NCBI RefSeq assembly: GCF_023065955.2
Contig: NW_026623056.1
Span: 85,621,256 to 85,685,255, forward strand
Source of the DNA: Ursus arctos
Lineage: Eukaryota > Chordata > Mammalia > Carnivora > Ursidae
DNA length: 64,000 nucleotides
Reading direction: 5' to 3'
Made by a program: the position numbers and the translations under genes. Positions 23,399 to 34,930 of this stretch are shown piece by piece; position 1 is the first letter of the stretch, and each line of letters starts with the position of its first letter. Below the pieces are notes generated by a model that saw only the letters and a program-made list of their open reading frames with translations, had not been told where the DNA came from and made no database searches.

Positions 23399-26300
23399 GT
23401 GGCATCATTAAAATCATATCTCTCAATATTCAGTCTCAATGTAAATGGCCTAAATACTCCCATAAAACACCACAGGGTTGCAGATCGAATAAAAAGACAT
23501 GACCCATCCATTTGCTGTCTACAAGAGACTCATTTTGAACCTAAAGATACATTCAGAATGAAAGTAAGGGGATGGAATACCATCTTTCACGCCAATGGAC
23601 CTCAAAAGAAAGCTGGGGTAGCAATTCTCAGATCAGACAGATTGGATTTTAAACTAAAGACTATAGTTAGAGACACAGAAGGGCACTATATTATTCTTAA
23701 AGGATGTATCCAACAAGTGGATATGACAATTATAAATATATATGCCCCCAACAGGGGAGCAGCAAGATACACAAGCCAACTCTTAACCAGAATAAAGTGA
23801 CATATAGAATAAAATACGTTAATAGTAAGGGACCTCAACACTCCACTATCAGAAATAGAACACCCATGCAAAAAATCGACAAAGAAACAAGGGCTTTGAA
23901 TGCCATACTTGACGAGTTGAACCTCATAGATATACATAGAACACTACACCCCAGAACCAAAGAATACTCATTCTGTTCTAATGCCCATGGAACATTCTCA
24001 AGAATAGACCATGTTCTGGGACACAAAACAGGTCTCAACCAATACCAAAAGACTGAAATTATTCCCTGCATATTCTCAGACCACAACGCTTTGAAACTGA
24101 AACTCAACCAAAAGGAAAAATTTGGAAGAAACCCAAACACTTAGAGACTAAGAACCATGTGCTCAGGAATGACTCGATAAACCAGGAAATCAAAAATCAA
24201 TTTAAACAATTTATGGAGACCAATGAGAATGAAAACACAACAGTCCAAAACCTATGGGATACTGCAAAGGCAGTCCTAAGGCGGAAATACATAGCCATCC
24301 AAGCCTCACTCAAAAGAATAGAAAAATCCAAAATGCAGTTTTTATATTCTCACCTCAAGAAGCTGGAACAGCAACAGAGGGACAGGCCTAATCCACTCAC
24401 GAGGAAGCAGTTGACCAAGATTAGAGCAGAAATCAATGAATTAGAAACCAGGAGTACAGTAGAGCAGATAAACAGAACTAGAAGCTGGTTCTTTGAGAGA
24501 ATCAATAAAATTGACAGATCACTGGCAAGACTTATCCAAAAGAATAGAGAAAGGACCCAAATTAATAAAATTATGAATGAAAAAGGAGAGGTCACAACCA
24601 ACACCAATGAAATTGGAAGGATTATTAGAAACTTTTATCAACAGCTATATGCCAATAAATTAAGCAATCTGGAAGAGATGGAATCCTTCCTGGAAACCTA
24701 TAAACTACCAAGACTGAAACAGGAAGAAATTGATTTTTTAAACAGGCCAATTAATTATGAAGAGATTGAGTCAGTGATAAACAACTTTTCAAATAACAAA
24801 ACTCCAGGCCCGGACAGTTTTCCTAGGGAATTCTACCAAACATTCGAAGAAGAAATAATACCTATTCTCCTAAAGCTATTTCAAAAAATAGAAACAGAAG
24901 GAAAGCTACCAAACTCATTCTATGAAGCCAATATTACCTTGATCCCCAAACCAGGCAAAGACCCCATCAAAAAGGAGAATTACAGACCGATTTCCCTAAT
25001 GAATATGGACGCCAAAATCCTCAACAAGATCCTGGCTAATAGAATCCAACAGTACATTAAAAGGATTATCCATCATGACCAAGTGGGATTCATCCCTGGG
25101 ATGCAAGCGTGATTCAACATTCGCAAATCGATCAGCGTGATACATCGTATCAACAGGAAAAGACTCAGGAACCATATGATCCTCTCAATTGATGCAGAAA
25201 AAGCATTTGACAAAATACACCATCCTTTCCTGATTAAAACCCTTCAGAGTGTAGGAATAGCAGGTACATTCCTCAATTTCATAAAAACCATCTAGGAAAA
25301 GCCTACGGCAAATATCATTCTCAATGGGACAAAAGCTGGAAGCCTTTCCCGTAAGATCAGGAACACGACAAGGATGCCCACTCTCGTCACTATTATTCAA
25401 CATAGTACTAGAAGACTTTGCAACAGCAATCAGACAACAAAAAGGGATAAAAGGTATCCAAATCGGCAAAGAAGAAGTCAAAATGTCTCTCTTTGCAGAT
25501 GACATGATACTCTATATGGAAAACACAAAAGAATCCACTCCCAAACTATTAGAAGTTATAGAGCAATTCAGTAATGTGGCGGGATACAAAATCAATGCTC
25601 AGTTGCATTTCTATACACGAATAATGAGACTGAAGAAAGAAAAAATAGGGAATCCATCCCATTTACAATAGCACCAAAAACCATACATTACCTGGGAATT
25701 AACTTAACCAGAGATGTAAAGGATCTATATTCTAGAAACTATAAATCACTCTTGAAAGACATTGAGGAAGACACAAAAAGATGGAAAAATATTCCATGCT
25801 CATGGATCGGAAGAATTAACATAGTTAAAATGCCCATGCTACCCAGAGCAATCTACACTTTCAATGCTATCCCGATCAAAATACCGAGGACATTTTTCAA
25901 AGAACTGGAACAAATAGTCCTTAAATTTGTATGGAACCAGAAAAGGCCCCGAATCTCCAAGGAACTGTTGAAAAGGAAAAACAAAGCTGGGGGCATCACA
26001 ATGCCAGATTTCGAGCTGTACTACAAAGCTGTGATCACAAAGACAGCATGGTACTGGCACAAAAACAGACACATAGACCAATGGAACAGAATAGAGAGCC
26101 CAGAAATGGACCCTCGGCTCTTTGGGCAACTAATCTTTAATAAAGCAGGAAAAAACATCAGGTGGAAAAAAGACAGTCTCTTCAATAAACGGTGCTGGGA
26201 AAATTGGACAGCTACATGCAAAAGAATGAAACTTGACCACTCTCTCACACCATACACAAAGATAAACTCCAAATGGATGAAAGACCTCGATGTGAGACAG

Positions 26301-27248
26301 GAATCCATCAAAATCCTAGAGAAGAACATAGGCAGCAACCTCTACGACATTGGCCAAAGCAACCTTTTTCATGACACATCTCCAAAGGCAAGAGAAACAA
26401 AAGATAAAATGAACTTGTGGGACTTCATCAAGATAAAAAACTTCTGCACAGCCAAGGAAACAGTCAAAAAAAACTAAGAGGCAGCCCATGGAATGGGAGA
26501 ATATATTTGCAAATGATGCTACAGATAAAAGACTGGTATCCAAGATCTACAAAGAACTTCTCAAACTCAATACGCGAGAAACAAATAAACAAATCCTAAA
26601 ATGGGCAGAAGATAGGAACAGACACTTTTCCAATGATGACATACAAATGGCTAACAGACACATGAAAAAAATGTTCAAAATCATTAGCCATCAAGGAAAT
26701 TCAAATCAAAAGCACACTAAGATACCACCTTACACCAGTTAGAATGGCAAAAATTGACAAGGCAAGAAACAACAATTGCTGGAGAGGATGTGGAGAAAGG
26801 GGATCCCTCCTACATTCTTGGTGGGAATGCAAGTTGGTACAGCCACTCTGGAAAACAGTGTGGAGGTCCCTTAAAAAGTTAAAAATTGAGCTACCCTATG
26901 ACCCAGCCATTGCACTACTGGGTGTTTACCCCAAAGATACAGACGTAGTGAAGAGAAGGGCCATATGCACCCCAATGTTCATAGCAGCATTGTCCACAAT
27001 AGCTAGATCGTGGAAGGAACCGAGATGCCCTTCAACAGATGACTGGATTAAGAAGTTGTGGTCCATATACAATGGAATATTACTCAGCTATCAGAAAGAA
27101 CGAGTTCTCAACATGTGCTGCAACAAATGTTGCACTGGAGGAGATAATGCTAAGTGAAATAAGTCAAGCAGAGAAAGACAATTATCATGATTTCTCTCAT
27201 CTATGGAACATAAGAACTAAGAAGATCGGTAGGGGAAGAAAGGGATAA
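23399..27248 (+). pseudogene. L1 ORF2 (endonuclease-reverse transcriptase), broken
   Basis: ORF2 supplies the nicking endonuclease and reverse transcriptase for target-primed insertion. Seen here: N-terminal AP-like endonuclease (SLNVNGLN, LQETHF, then SRIDHVLGH and SDHNALKL), reverse transcriptase with FADD at 25492-25503, and the C-terminal zinc knuckle [18 protein letters not shown] at 26777-26830 (C-x3-C-x7-H-x4-C intact). The expected start codon is GTG (23399) instead of ATG. Stops occur at 23798 (TGA), 24142 (TAG), 25110 (TGA at a Trp position), 25293 (TAG) and 26475 (TAA). At least five frame changes are needed to follow the protein. The longest clean stretch is 317 codons (24159-25112). 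The natural stop is TAA at 27246-27248. Confidence 0.93.
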
Positions 27249-27748
27249 AGAAAGGGGGGTAATCAGAAGGGGGAATGAAGCATGAGAGACTATGGACTCT
27301 GAGAAACAAACTGAGGGCTTCAGAGGCGAGGGGGGTGGGGGAATGGGATAGACCGGTGATGGGTAGTAAGGAGGGCACGTATTGCATGGTGCACTGGTGT
27401 TATGCGCTACTAATGAATCATGGAACTTTACATCAGAAACCAGGGATGAATAAAATCTTTAAAAAAAAAAAAAGGGGGCGCCTGGGTGGCACAGCGGTTA
27501 AGCGTCTGCCTTCGGCTCAGGGCGTGATCCTGGCATTATATCGAGCCCCACATCAGGCTCCTCCGCTATGAGCCTGCTTCTTCCTCTCCCACTCCCCCTG
27601 CTTGTGTTCCCTCTCTCGCTGGCTGTCTCTATCTCTGTCGAATAAACAAATAAATAAATCTTTAAAAAAAAAAAAAAAAAGAAAAAGAAACCAGGGATGT
27701 ACTGTATGGTGACTAACATAATATAATAAAAAAAAACATTAAAAAAAA
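27249..27748 (+). other. L1 3'UTR, first copy, split by SINE
   Basis: 3'UTR with the 'gaatgaagcatgagagacta' and 'gcactggtgttatgcgctac' segments and an A-rich end at about 27720-27748. The SINE insertion at 27449-27685 separates 'gaaaccagggatg' from its continuation 'tactgtatggtgactaac'. Confidence 0.9.
27449..27685 (+). mobile_element. Young SINEC inserted in L1, with an extra SINE tail at its 5' end
   Basis: A full SINE (27474-27685) with tRNA-derived head (tggcacagcggttaagcg), CT-rich body and poly-A. It is preceded by aataaaatctttAAAA... (27449-27473), the typical 3' end and A-tail of another SINE. The whole unit is flanked by a 14-bp TSD, agaaaccagggatg, at 27435-27448 and 27686-27699, so both parts entered together or the second landed in the remains of the first. 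Either way it postdates the L1. Confidence 0.92.
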
Positions 27749-27751
27749 GGA

Positions 27752-28191
27752 AGTTGTGGCCCATATACAATGGAATATTACCCAGCTATCAGAAATAACG
27801 AGTTCTCAACATTTGCTGCAACATGGACGGCACTGGAGGAGATAATGCTAAGTGAAATAAGTCAAGCAGAGAAAGTCAATTATCATATGATTTCTCTCAT
27901 CTATGGAACATAAGAACTAGGAAGATTGGTATGGGAAAAAAGGGATAAAGAAAGGGGGTAATCAGAAGGAGGAATAAAGCATGAGATACTATGGACTCAG
28001 AGACACAAACTGAGGGCTTCAGAGGGGAGGGGGATGGGGGAATGGGATAGGCTGGTGATGGGTAGTAGGGAGGGCACGTATTGCATGGTGTACTGGGTGT
28101 TATACGCAACTAATGAACCATCGAACTTTACATCAGAAACCAGGGATGTACTGTATGGTGACTAACATAATAAAAAAAAAACATTTAAAAA
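27752..28191 (+). mobile_element. Second, diverged L1 3' end in tandem
   Basis: About 440 bp starting inside the ORF2 C-terminus ('gaagttgtggcccatataca') and running through 3'UTR to an A-rich tail ending at the downstream TSD. It differs from the first copy at many sites: 'catggacggcactgg' where the first copy and the 50-kb L1 read 'caaatgttgcactgg', and 'gaataaagcatgagatacta' against 'gaatgaagcatgagagacta'. A recent local duplication therefore looks unlikely. A 5'-truncated L1 that landed in the A-rich tail of the first is the simpler reading. Confidence 0.85.
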
Positions 28192-28208
28192 AAAAGTTTC
28201 AAGGGCTT

Positions 28209-28869
28209 GAAATGTATGAATATTTCTTTGATATTCATTTTAACGTAGATAACTTCTTGATGCATTAGCAGAGATAGAGCATTTGTTTCAAAACATGTTA
28301 TCTGTACTTTTTAAACAGCCATAATAGAGGATTCATTGATACATCTTTGCTCACGTTAGTGAATGAGACAATGACTAAATTGCCCCCATCTTCTTTGCTG
28401 CATCCAGCTCTGATCACATCCCCCACCACTTCCCAGGTACCCAAGACCAGTTGCATCTCAACAAGAAACCAGGTGAACCAAAAATGCTTCTGTCTCTCAG
28501 TCATCCAATATGTAAACCCAACTCTTGTCCCTCACATCAAACTTTAGCCATACTCAAAAACGTCATCCACATTTTGAGACGGCTTTCCTTATAAAACACC
28601 TAAAATTTACAATCTGCCAGTTCTCGGTGTTAAAATATTTACCCAGGGTTTCATCAACGTGTTGATTTCTGTCTTTGACTCAATTACACACAGTTTCGGG
28701 GAGACCATGAGTCAAAGCAGGTCTCTGCCCACCCAAACATAACTACACATAGAAAAACCCTATAAGACATGGCCTACATAGTGGATATTAGTTTTGGCTC
28801 CCTACTCTGGCTTCAAAAAAAGAATCCACCACAAAACAACAATGGCCAACTTTGCAGATCACTACAATT
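28209..28869. other. Single-copy DNA, nothing recognised
   Basis: No repeat or exon supported. Confidence 0.5.
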
Positions 28870-29055
28870 TTATAAAGCACTTTCACAACCATTATTTCGT
28901 GTGATCCTCCCAAGAACTCTATGAAGTTAACAAAGCAGGCATTATCCTTATTTTAAAGATTATGAAATTAGGACCCAGAGAGGCTAATTACCTTCCTAAC
29001 ACCCTCTTGCTGGTAAGTGGCAGAGCCTCAATGGTGTGATGGTTCCAGCACATCA
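28870..29055 (-). repeat. MIR SINE, antisense
   Basis: Reverse-complement MIR: 'gatcctcccaagaactctat', 'aggacccagagaggctaatt', then 'tggtaagtggcagagcctca'. Old and diverged. Confidence 0.8.
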
Positions 29056-29288
29056 CACAGCCCCAGAAAACCCTGATTAACTTTGTCTTAGCACAAAGTA
29101 CAGGACTTATTAGAGCATTATTATCAGCTATCGTTGGGATAAATATCTCTTGAAATTAAGCCTTCTGAATGTGATGCCAACTTATTACAAAGCTCTGGCT
29201 CTTTAAGATGGTGTTTCACATTGTTCTCATATTTCTTTCTCTTCCACAAGTTCACACAGCTCCCTTCATTCATTTGCTCTTGTGCATT

Positions 29289-29476
29289 TTAAAGATTTTA
29301 TTTATTTATTCGACAGAGAGAGACAGCCAGCGAGAGAGGGAATACAAGCAGGGGGAGTGGGAGAGGAAGAAGCAGGCTCCCAGCGGAAGAGCCTGATGTG
29401 GGACTCGATCCCGTAACGCCGGGATCACGCCCTGAGCCGAAGGCAGACGATAAACTGCTGTGCCACCCAGGCACCC
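29289..29476 (-). mobile_element. Young SINEC, antisense
   Basis: Minus-strand SINE of the young subfamily with 'aaagattttatttatttatt', the ctgtctct-type body in reverse, and head ending 'ctgtgccacccaggcacc'. TSD ctcttgtgcatt at 29277-29288 and 29477-29488. The poly-A is almost absent, only a few T next to the TSD, which is unusual for a recent SINE. Confidence 0.92.
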
Positions 29477-29877
29477 CTCTTGTGCATTCTAAATATTGCA
29501 AGTATCTGATCATGTTAAAATGGTTAGAAAGCACTACTTTAATGTTCAGTTAGTGATGTCAAATTATCCCAACTGTAACACGTGACTTGTTTGCAGGATC
29601 GACCCCACGATTACACAACTCCCCTCCCTCATCCTAGTAGATCCTGCCTGTATTTTAAAAGTTATATGTTGCCTAAACTTAAGTAGAAAAAAATAAAAAA
29701 TTAAAAAATTAAAGTTCATACTTTGTTCATCATGGATTTTTGTGTTTACCTTCACAGCAACATCTAGACTGATATTTGACCAGACCACTGAGCACCACAG
29801 CTCAGCCAAGACGACACATAAAATTTGCCATCACAGTATGTAAATTGTATCTCAATTTTTTAAAATTCAATAATTAA

Positions 29878-29945
29878 GGATTCCTGGGTGGCTCGTCAGT
29901 AAAGCATTGGCCTTCAGCTCAGGTCAGCGATGAAATTGATTGAGA
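29878..29945 (+). mobile_element. SINEC head fragment
   Basis: The tRNA-derived 5' part only ('ggattcctgggtggctcgtc', 'ccttcagctcaggtcagcga'), diverged and without the CT-rich body or poly-A. An old SINE that has lost its 3' half. Confidence 0.7.
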
Positions 29946-30171
29946 CTTACTGCGTGAGGTGACCCATGCACCCACAGACACCTCATTTGTTTTATTCAGT
30001 TAAGGCCTTAACTTGACCCTGGCCATTAAATGCATTCTAGCAGTAAAGTGTTCATACTGGATTTCTGCTTTTGTCACCATGTGCAATACTGACATCATCA
30101 TCTTCTGTATTTTAGTTTTATTTTTCAGGTAGCAACACTCGCTCTGCATCTTCCTGCCTATTTATCAGCTT

Positions 30172-30250
30172 CTTTTTCAACAAAAACTTTTTCAACAAAA
30201 ATAGGTAGTGGGCCAAATTTGCCTGCAGGCCTTTACTTGCTAACCTTCAC
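30172..30250 (-). repeat. hAT-like MER fragment with 15-bp direct duplication
   Basis: 'gtgggccaaatttgcctgca' and 'cctttacttgctaacc' are one end of the same hAT-like family as at 14.67 kb. Next to it ctttttcaacaaaaa occurs twice back to back (30172-30186 and 30187-30201), probably replication slippage. Confidence 0.45.
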
Positions 30251-30304
30251 TCTAAAGAACAGCCTGTTCTGTTTCACTTTCTCACATTAGAAATTCAAAG
30301 GATG

Positions 30305-30500
30305 GGGGCGCCTGGGTGGCACAGCGGTTAAGCGTCTGCCTTCGGCTCAGGGCGTGATCCCGGCGTTATGGGATCGAGCCCCACATCAGGCTCTTCCGCT
30401 GGGAGCCTGCTTCTTCCTCTCCCATTCCCCCTGCTTGTGTTCTCTCTCTCGCTGGCTGTCTCTATCTCTGTCAAATAAATAAACCTTTAAAAAAAAAAAA
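30305..30500 (+). mobile_element. Young SINEC with intact pol III boxes
   Basis: Full-length copy with a perfect 16-bp TSD, agaaattcaaaggatg, at 30289-30304 and 30501-30516. The A box (tggcacagcgg, 30317-30327) and B box (ggatcgagcc, 30371-30380) of the tRNA-derived promoter are recognisable. The poly-A tail is 13 A. By subfamily and TSD integrity it is one of the youngest insertions here and a good candidate for presence/absence polymorphism. Confidence 0.96.
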
Positions 30501-30609
30501 AGAAATTCAAAGGATGAGACGGTGTCTTGTATTTGCAAGATGCCATGTCATGACCAACTTAATTATAAGGAAACATTTTGGAAGGAAGGTATAGATGATC
30601 AGCAGAACC

Positions 30610-31240
30610 AGAGTCAGAGCTCCCCCCTCAGCACCTGTGATGTGATATAATAAGAAATATATATTTTCAACCCTGGCTCCTGACCAGAGAGCCTAAAACC
30701 TTTGTGATTCCCTAATTCTAATATTCTAATATTTGGCCTTTGACTCTGATTTCTGACATAAAGTTCCTAAATCCCTTAGAATTTCCTGGATGTTAGCAGC
30801 ATCTCTTGTTCCAATGAGGTGTCTCTTGGTGGGTTCCTGGACAGCTTCAGGATGGCGGCTGGTCACCAGAAACACCAAGCCATGATTAGAAGCTTGGAAC
30901 TTTCAGTCCCTCCTGGATTGAGTTAGTAACTGATGATGCCTATGTGATTAAACCTCTACAAAAATTACTGAACTATGGGGTGCAGAGAGCTTCCAGGCTG
31001 CTGAACACATGGAGGTGCTGGGAGGGTGGCGTGCCTGGAGAGAGCACGGAAGCTCTGCACTCCTTCCCACACATCTTGCCCTGTGCATCCTTCCCATCTG
31101 GTCATTTCTAAGTCATATCCTTTCAGAATAAAACAGTAATCTAGCAAGTAAACTGTTTTCCTGAGTTCTGTGAGCTTTTCTAGCAAATTTATTGAACCTG
31201 ATTTATAGCTGTTAGTTAGCAGAATAGGTGACACCTAGGA
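30610..31240 (+). mobile_element. Ancient solo LTR, ERVL/MLT2-like
   Basis: LTR-like sequence with 'gctcctgaccagagagccta', 'ggtgggttcctggacagctt', 'aacacatggaggtgctggga' and a polyadenylation signal AATAAA at 31127-31132, followed by the 'gtaatctagcaagtaaactg' and 'ctgagttctgtgagc' R-U5 region. No internal retroviral genes are attached. Class by recall is ERVL; the family name is tentative and ends are approximate. Confidence 0.55.
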
Positions 31241-31950
31241 CTTGTGATTCACATTTGAAATAGGCAGTGGGAAGCAGTCTTATGGGACTGAGCCTTTCAC
31301 CTGTGAGATCTGATTCCAGGTAGACAGTGTCAGAACTGAACTGATTGTAGGACACCCAGCTAGTGTTGGAGAATTGATCAGTACGAAAAAAACGCCACAC
31401 ATTTGTTGGCCACAAAGGAAAGCAGTGAGCTTTTTCTGATACCACAGCATTCCACATGGAAATGCTCAGTGACAGCACTATTAGGTCCTGAGTGCCTGGC
31501 AGAGAGGAGATGGCCAAACAAAGCTGGATATTATTATTATGAGGCCTGTATTAGTAAAGTGTCTGTTACTGAAGTTGTTGTAACTCTCATTGCTAAAGCA
31601 AGATACAAGATACTTTTTAATCCACTTCATGTCACAGTTTATGGAACACAAATTGCCAACTTTCTTTTCAGGGAAACTGAGGCCCAGGTGGTTAAAAACA
31701 GTCTCAAGTGCCAGGAATGGCAGGTAAGTGGAGGAAATGGTAAAAGCAGGTTTGGAATCCCTTGCCAGGTGCTGCTTGTTGTGGGTGCCTTTCAGGCTAT
31801 TTCATTGTTGTTTTAAGTAAAATGGCTCACAAGTCCATTTAGGATATTTCACCCAATAACAACTAATTTTATTGTAGCAGCTTGAGCCTCTTAATTCACC
31901 CCTGAACTTCAAATCTTTCCTTGTTTACTTAGAAGTTTCACATGTGGAGG
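31241..31950. other. Single-copy DNA
   Basis: No gene supported. A frame of 137 codons (31403-31816) has no recognisable domain. A short 'gggaaactgaggcccaggtg' at about 31670-31690 hints at a degraded antisense MIR. Confidence 0.4.
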
Positions 31951-32126
31951 CAACAATGTTTTAGTGGGAAGGGCATGCCCTAGGGAGCCAGAGGGACTTG
32001 CATTCAAGTGTTCGCCTCCCTACTGCCTGCTGTGTGACTCTGCGTGAATTATTTTGCCTCTCTGAGTCTCAGTTCACTTGTCTATGAAATATGGGTAACA
32101 ATACCTACCACAAAGAGATCTGTGAG

Positions 32127-32571
32127 TGCTGTGAATTGAATTGTGCCCCCCAAAAAGGTATATTGAAGTTCTAATCCCCAATACCTGTGAATGTGACCTT
32201 ATTTGGATACAGGTCTTCACAGAACTACTTGAGTTAGGATGGGGTTGTTAAGTGAGTCCCAATCCAATATGACTGGTACCCTTATAAAAAGGAAAAAAAT
32301 GGACATAGAGACAGATATGTATAGTGGAAGATGATGTGGAGAGGGGGAAAGAGATTGGAATTATGCCGTCATAGAGCAAGGAATGTCTGGGACTCTCCAG
32401 AAGCTAGAAGAGGCTATGAAGTATCCTCCCCTGGAGACTTCAGGGGGAGCACTGCCCTGCTCACACCTTAATTTTGGACTTCTTGCCTGACAGCTCTGAG
32501 ACTATAAGCTTTTGTTTTTCTAAACCCCCAGCTTTAGACCCTTGTAAAGGCAGCCCTGGCAAACTAATACA
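32127..32571 (+). mobile_element. MLT1-type MaLR solo LTR
   Basis: Starts TG (32127), ends CA (32570-32571), 445 bp. 'gaattgtgccccccaaaaag', 'gtgaatgtgaccttatttgg', 'ccaatatgactggtaccctt' and the terminal 'gcaaactaataca' are the MLT1/MaLR plan. A 4-of-5 TSD, gtgag/ttgag, flanks it. No internal region is present. It inserted into the MIR and predates the L1. Confidence 0.85.
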
Positions 32572-34416
32572 TTGAGGATTCAACAAGATAATGGAGAAAA
32601 GGAACATCAAATAAAGCCTAAAGCCAGCAGAAGGAGGGAAATAATGAAGATTAGAGCAAAAATAAACAATATAGAAATAAAAAAAGAAAAGAAAAAGAAC
32701 CAATTAACGAAACTAAGAGCTGGTTCTTTGAAGGAATTAATAAAATTGATAAGCCCCTAGCCAGACTTATCAAAAAGAAAAGAGAAAGGACCCAAGTAGA
32801 TAAAATCATGAATGAAAGAGGAGAGATCACAACCAAAACCACAGAAATACAAATAATTATAAGAGAATACTGTGAAAAATTATATGCTCACAAACTGGGC
32901 AACCTAGAAGAAATGGAAAAATTCCTAGAAACGTACAAACTACCAAAACTGAAAGAGGAAGAAACAGAAAATTTGAACAGACCCATAACGAGCAAAGAAA
33001 TTGAATCACTAATCCAAAATCTCCTAACAAACACAAGTCCGGGGCTGGATGGATTCCCCTGGGGATTCTACCAGCCATTTAAGGAAGAGTTAATATCTAA
33101 TCTCCTCAAACTGTTCCAAAAAATAGAAATGGAAGGAAAACTTCCAAACTCATTCTAAGAAGCCAGCATTACCTTGATTCCAAAACCAAACAAAGATGCC
33201 ACTAAAGAGGAGAATTATAGACCAATATCTCTAATGAACATGGACGCAAAAATTCTCAATAAAATACTAGCAATTAAATTCAACAGTACATTAAAATAAT
33301 TACCCACCATGATCAAGAGGGATTTATTCCTGGGCTGCAAGGGTGGTTCAATTATCGCAAATCAATCAACACGATACACCACATTAATAAAAGAAAGGAT
33401 AAGAACCGTATGATCCTGTCAATAGATACAGAAAAAGCATTTGACAAAATACAGCATCCTTTCTTGATAAAAACGCTTAACAAATAGAGATAGATGGAAC
33501 ATACCTCAACATCATAAAGGCCATATATGAAAGATCCACAACTAATAACATCCTCAATGGGAAAAAACTGAGAGCTTCTCTCCCTACAGCCAGGAACAAG
33601 ACAAGAGATGTCTACTCTCACCAGAATTGGAAGTCCTAGCCTCAGCAATCAGAAAACAAAAAGAAATAAAAGGCATCCAAATTGGCAAGGAAGACGTCAA
33701 ACTTTGACTATTTGCAGACGACATGATACTCTATGTAGAAAACCTAGAAGACTCCACCAAAAAATTGCTAGAGCTCATACATGAATTCAGCAAAGTTGCA
33801 GGATATAAAATCAATGTGCAGAAATCTGTTGCATTTCTATACACCAATAATGAAGCAGCAGAAAAAGAAATCAAGGAGTTGATCCCATTGCAATTGCACC
33901 AAAAGCAATAAGATATCTAGGAATAAACCTAACTAAAGAGGTAAAGATCTGTGCTCTGAAAACTACAAAATACTTGTGAAAGCAATTGAAGAGGACACAA
34001 AGAAATGGAAAAGCAACCCATGCTCATGGATTGGAAGACCCAATATTGTTAAAATGTCTATACTACCCAAAGCAATCTACACATCTATTGCAATCCCCAT
34101 CAAAATACAACCAGCATTTTTCACAGAGCTAAAACAGATAATTTTTCACAGAGCTAAAAACAAATAATCCTAAAATTTGTAGGGAATCAATAAAGACCCC
34201 AAATAGCCAAAGAAATTGTGAAAAAGAAAAACAAAACTGGAGGCATCATGATTCCAGGTTTCAAGCTATATTACAAAGCTATAGTCATCAAGACAGTATG
34301 AGACTGGCACAAAAATATACACATAGGTCAATGGAACAGAATAGAGAACCCAGAAGTTGACCCATAACTATATGGTCAACTAATCTTTGACAAAGCAGAA
34401 AAGAATATTCAATGGA

Positions 34417-34605
34417 AGGGCACCTGGGTGGCTCAGTCAGTTAAGAGTCTGCCTTCAGCTCAGGTCATGATCCCAAAGTCCTGGGATGAAGCCCCATAAT
34501 GGGCTCCCTGCTCAGTGGGAGACCTCTCTCTCCCTCTGCCCCTCCCCCCACTTGTGCACACTCTCTCTCTCTCATAAATAAGTAAAATCTTTTTTTAAAA
34601 AAAAA
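34417..34605 (+). mobile_element. SINEC, older subfamily, inside L1
   Basis: Head 'ggcacctgggtggctcagtc', body and poly-A, with a 16-bp TSD of L1 sequence: aagaatattcaatgga (34401-34416) and aagaatattcagtgga (34606-34621). The TSD comes from the L1, which proves the SINE is the younger. Confidence 0.94.
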
Positions 34606-34822
34606 AAGAATATTCAGTGGAAAAGAAGACAGTCTCTTCAACAAATGGTGTTAGGAAAAACTGGACAGCAACATGAAGAAAAATGAAACTGGACCACTTT
34701 CTTACACCACAGACAAAAATAAATTCAAAGTGGATGAAGAATGTAATGTGAGACAGGAAACCATCAAAATCTACAGAAAAACACAGGCAGAAACCTCTTT
34801 GACTTTGGCCATAGCAACTTCT

Positions 34823-34930
34823 TTTTTTTTAATATTTTTTATTATATTATGTTAGTCACCATACAGTACATCCCTAGTTTTTAATGTAAAGTCCCACGAT
34901 TCATTCCTTGCGTATAACACCCAGCGCACT
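34823..34930 (-). mobile_element. Very short antisense L1 3'UTR insertion
   Basis: A 108-bp L1 insertion: T-rich start, 'tgttagtcaccatacagtac' (reverse of the L1 3'UTR end) to 'gtataacacccagcgcact'. Perfect 12-bp TSD, atagcaacttct, at 34811-34822 and 34931-34942. It is an extreme 5' truncation of the younger L1 subfamily, landing in the ORF2 relic of the older one. Confidence 0.93.

Larger units (their letters stand above)
21512..28191 (+). mobile_element. Full-length but inactive carnivore L1 (composite 3' end)
   Basis: A complete L1 layout: 5'UTR (21512-22426), ORF1 remnant, a 71-bp spacer, ORF2 remnant, 3'UTR and A-rich tail. A perfect 17-bp TSD, aaaagtttcaagggctt, flanks the whole block at 21495-21511 and 28192-28208. 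The insertion point is TT/AAAA, the L1 endonuclease consensus. Two oddities stand out. The 3'UTR is interrupted by a SINE at 27449-27685, and a second, diverged L1 3' end (27752-28191) sits before the downstream TSD. ORF1 and ORF2 both carry multiple frameshifts and stops, so the copy cannot mobilise itself. Confidence 0.95.

Noticed and set aside
24159..25112. 317-codon open frame, longest in the window
   Set aside because: It is the middle of the L1 ORF2, bounded by a lost frame upstream and a Trp-to-stop change downstream; not a host gene.
30305..30400. tRNA gene suggested by A and B boxes
   Set aside because: The boxes belong to a tRNA-derived SINE head; the cloverleaf is not intact and the CT-rich body, A-tail and TSD identify a SINE.
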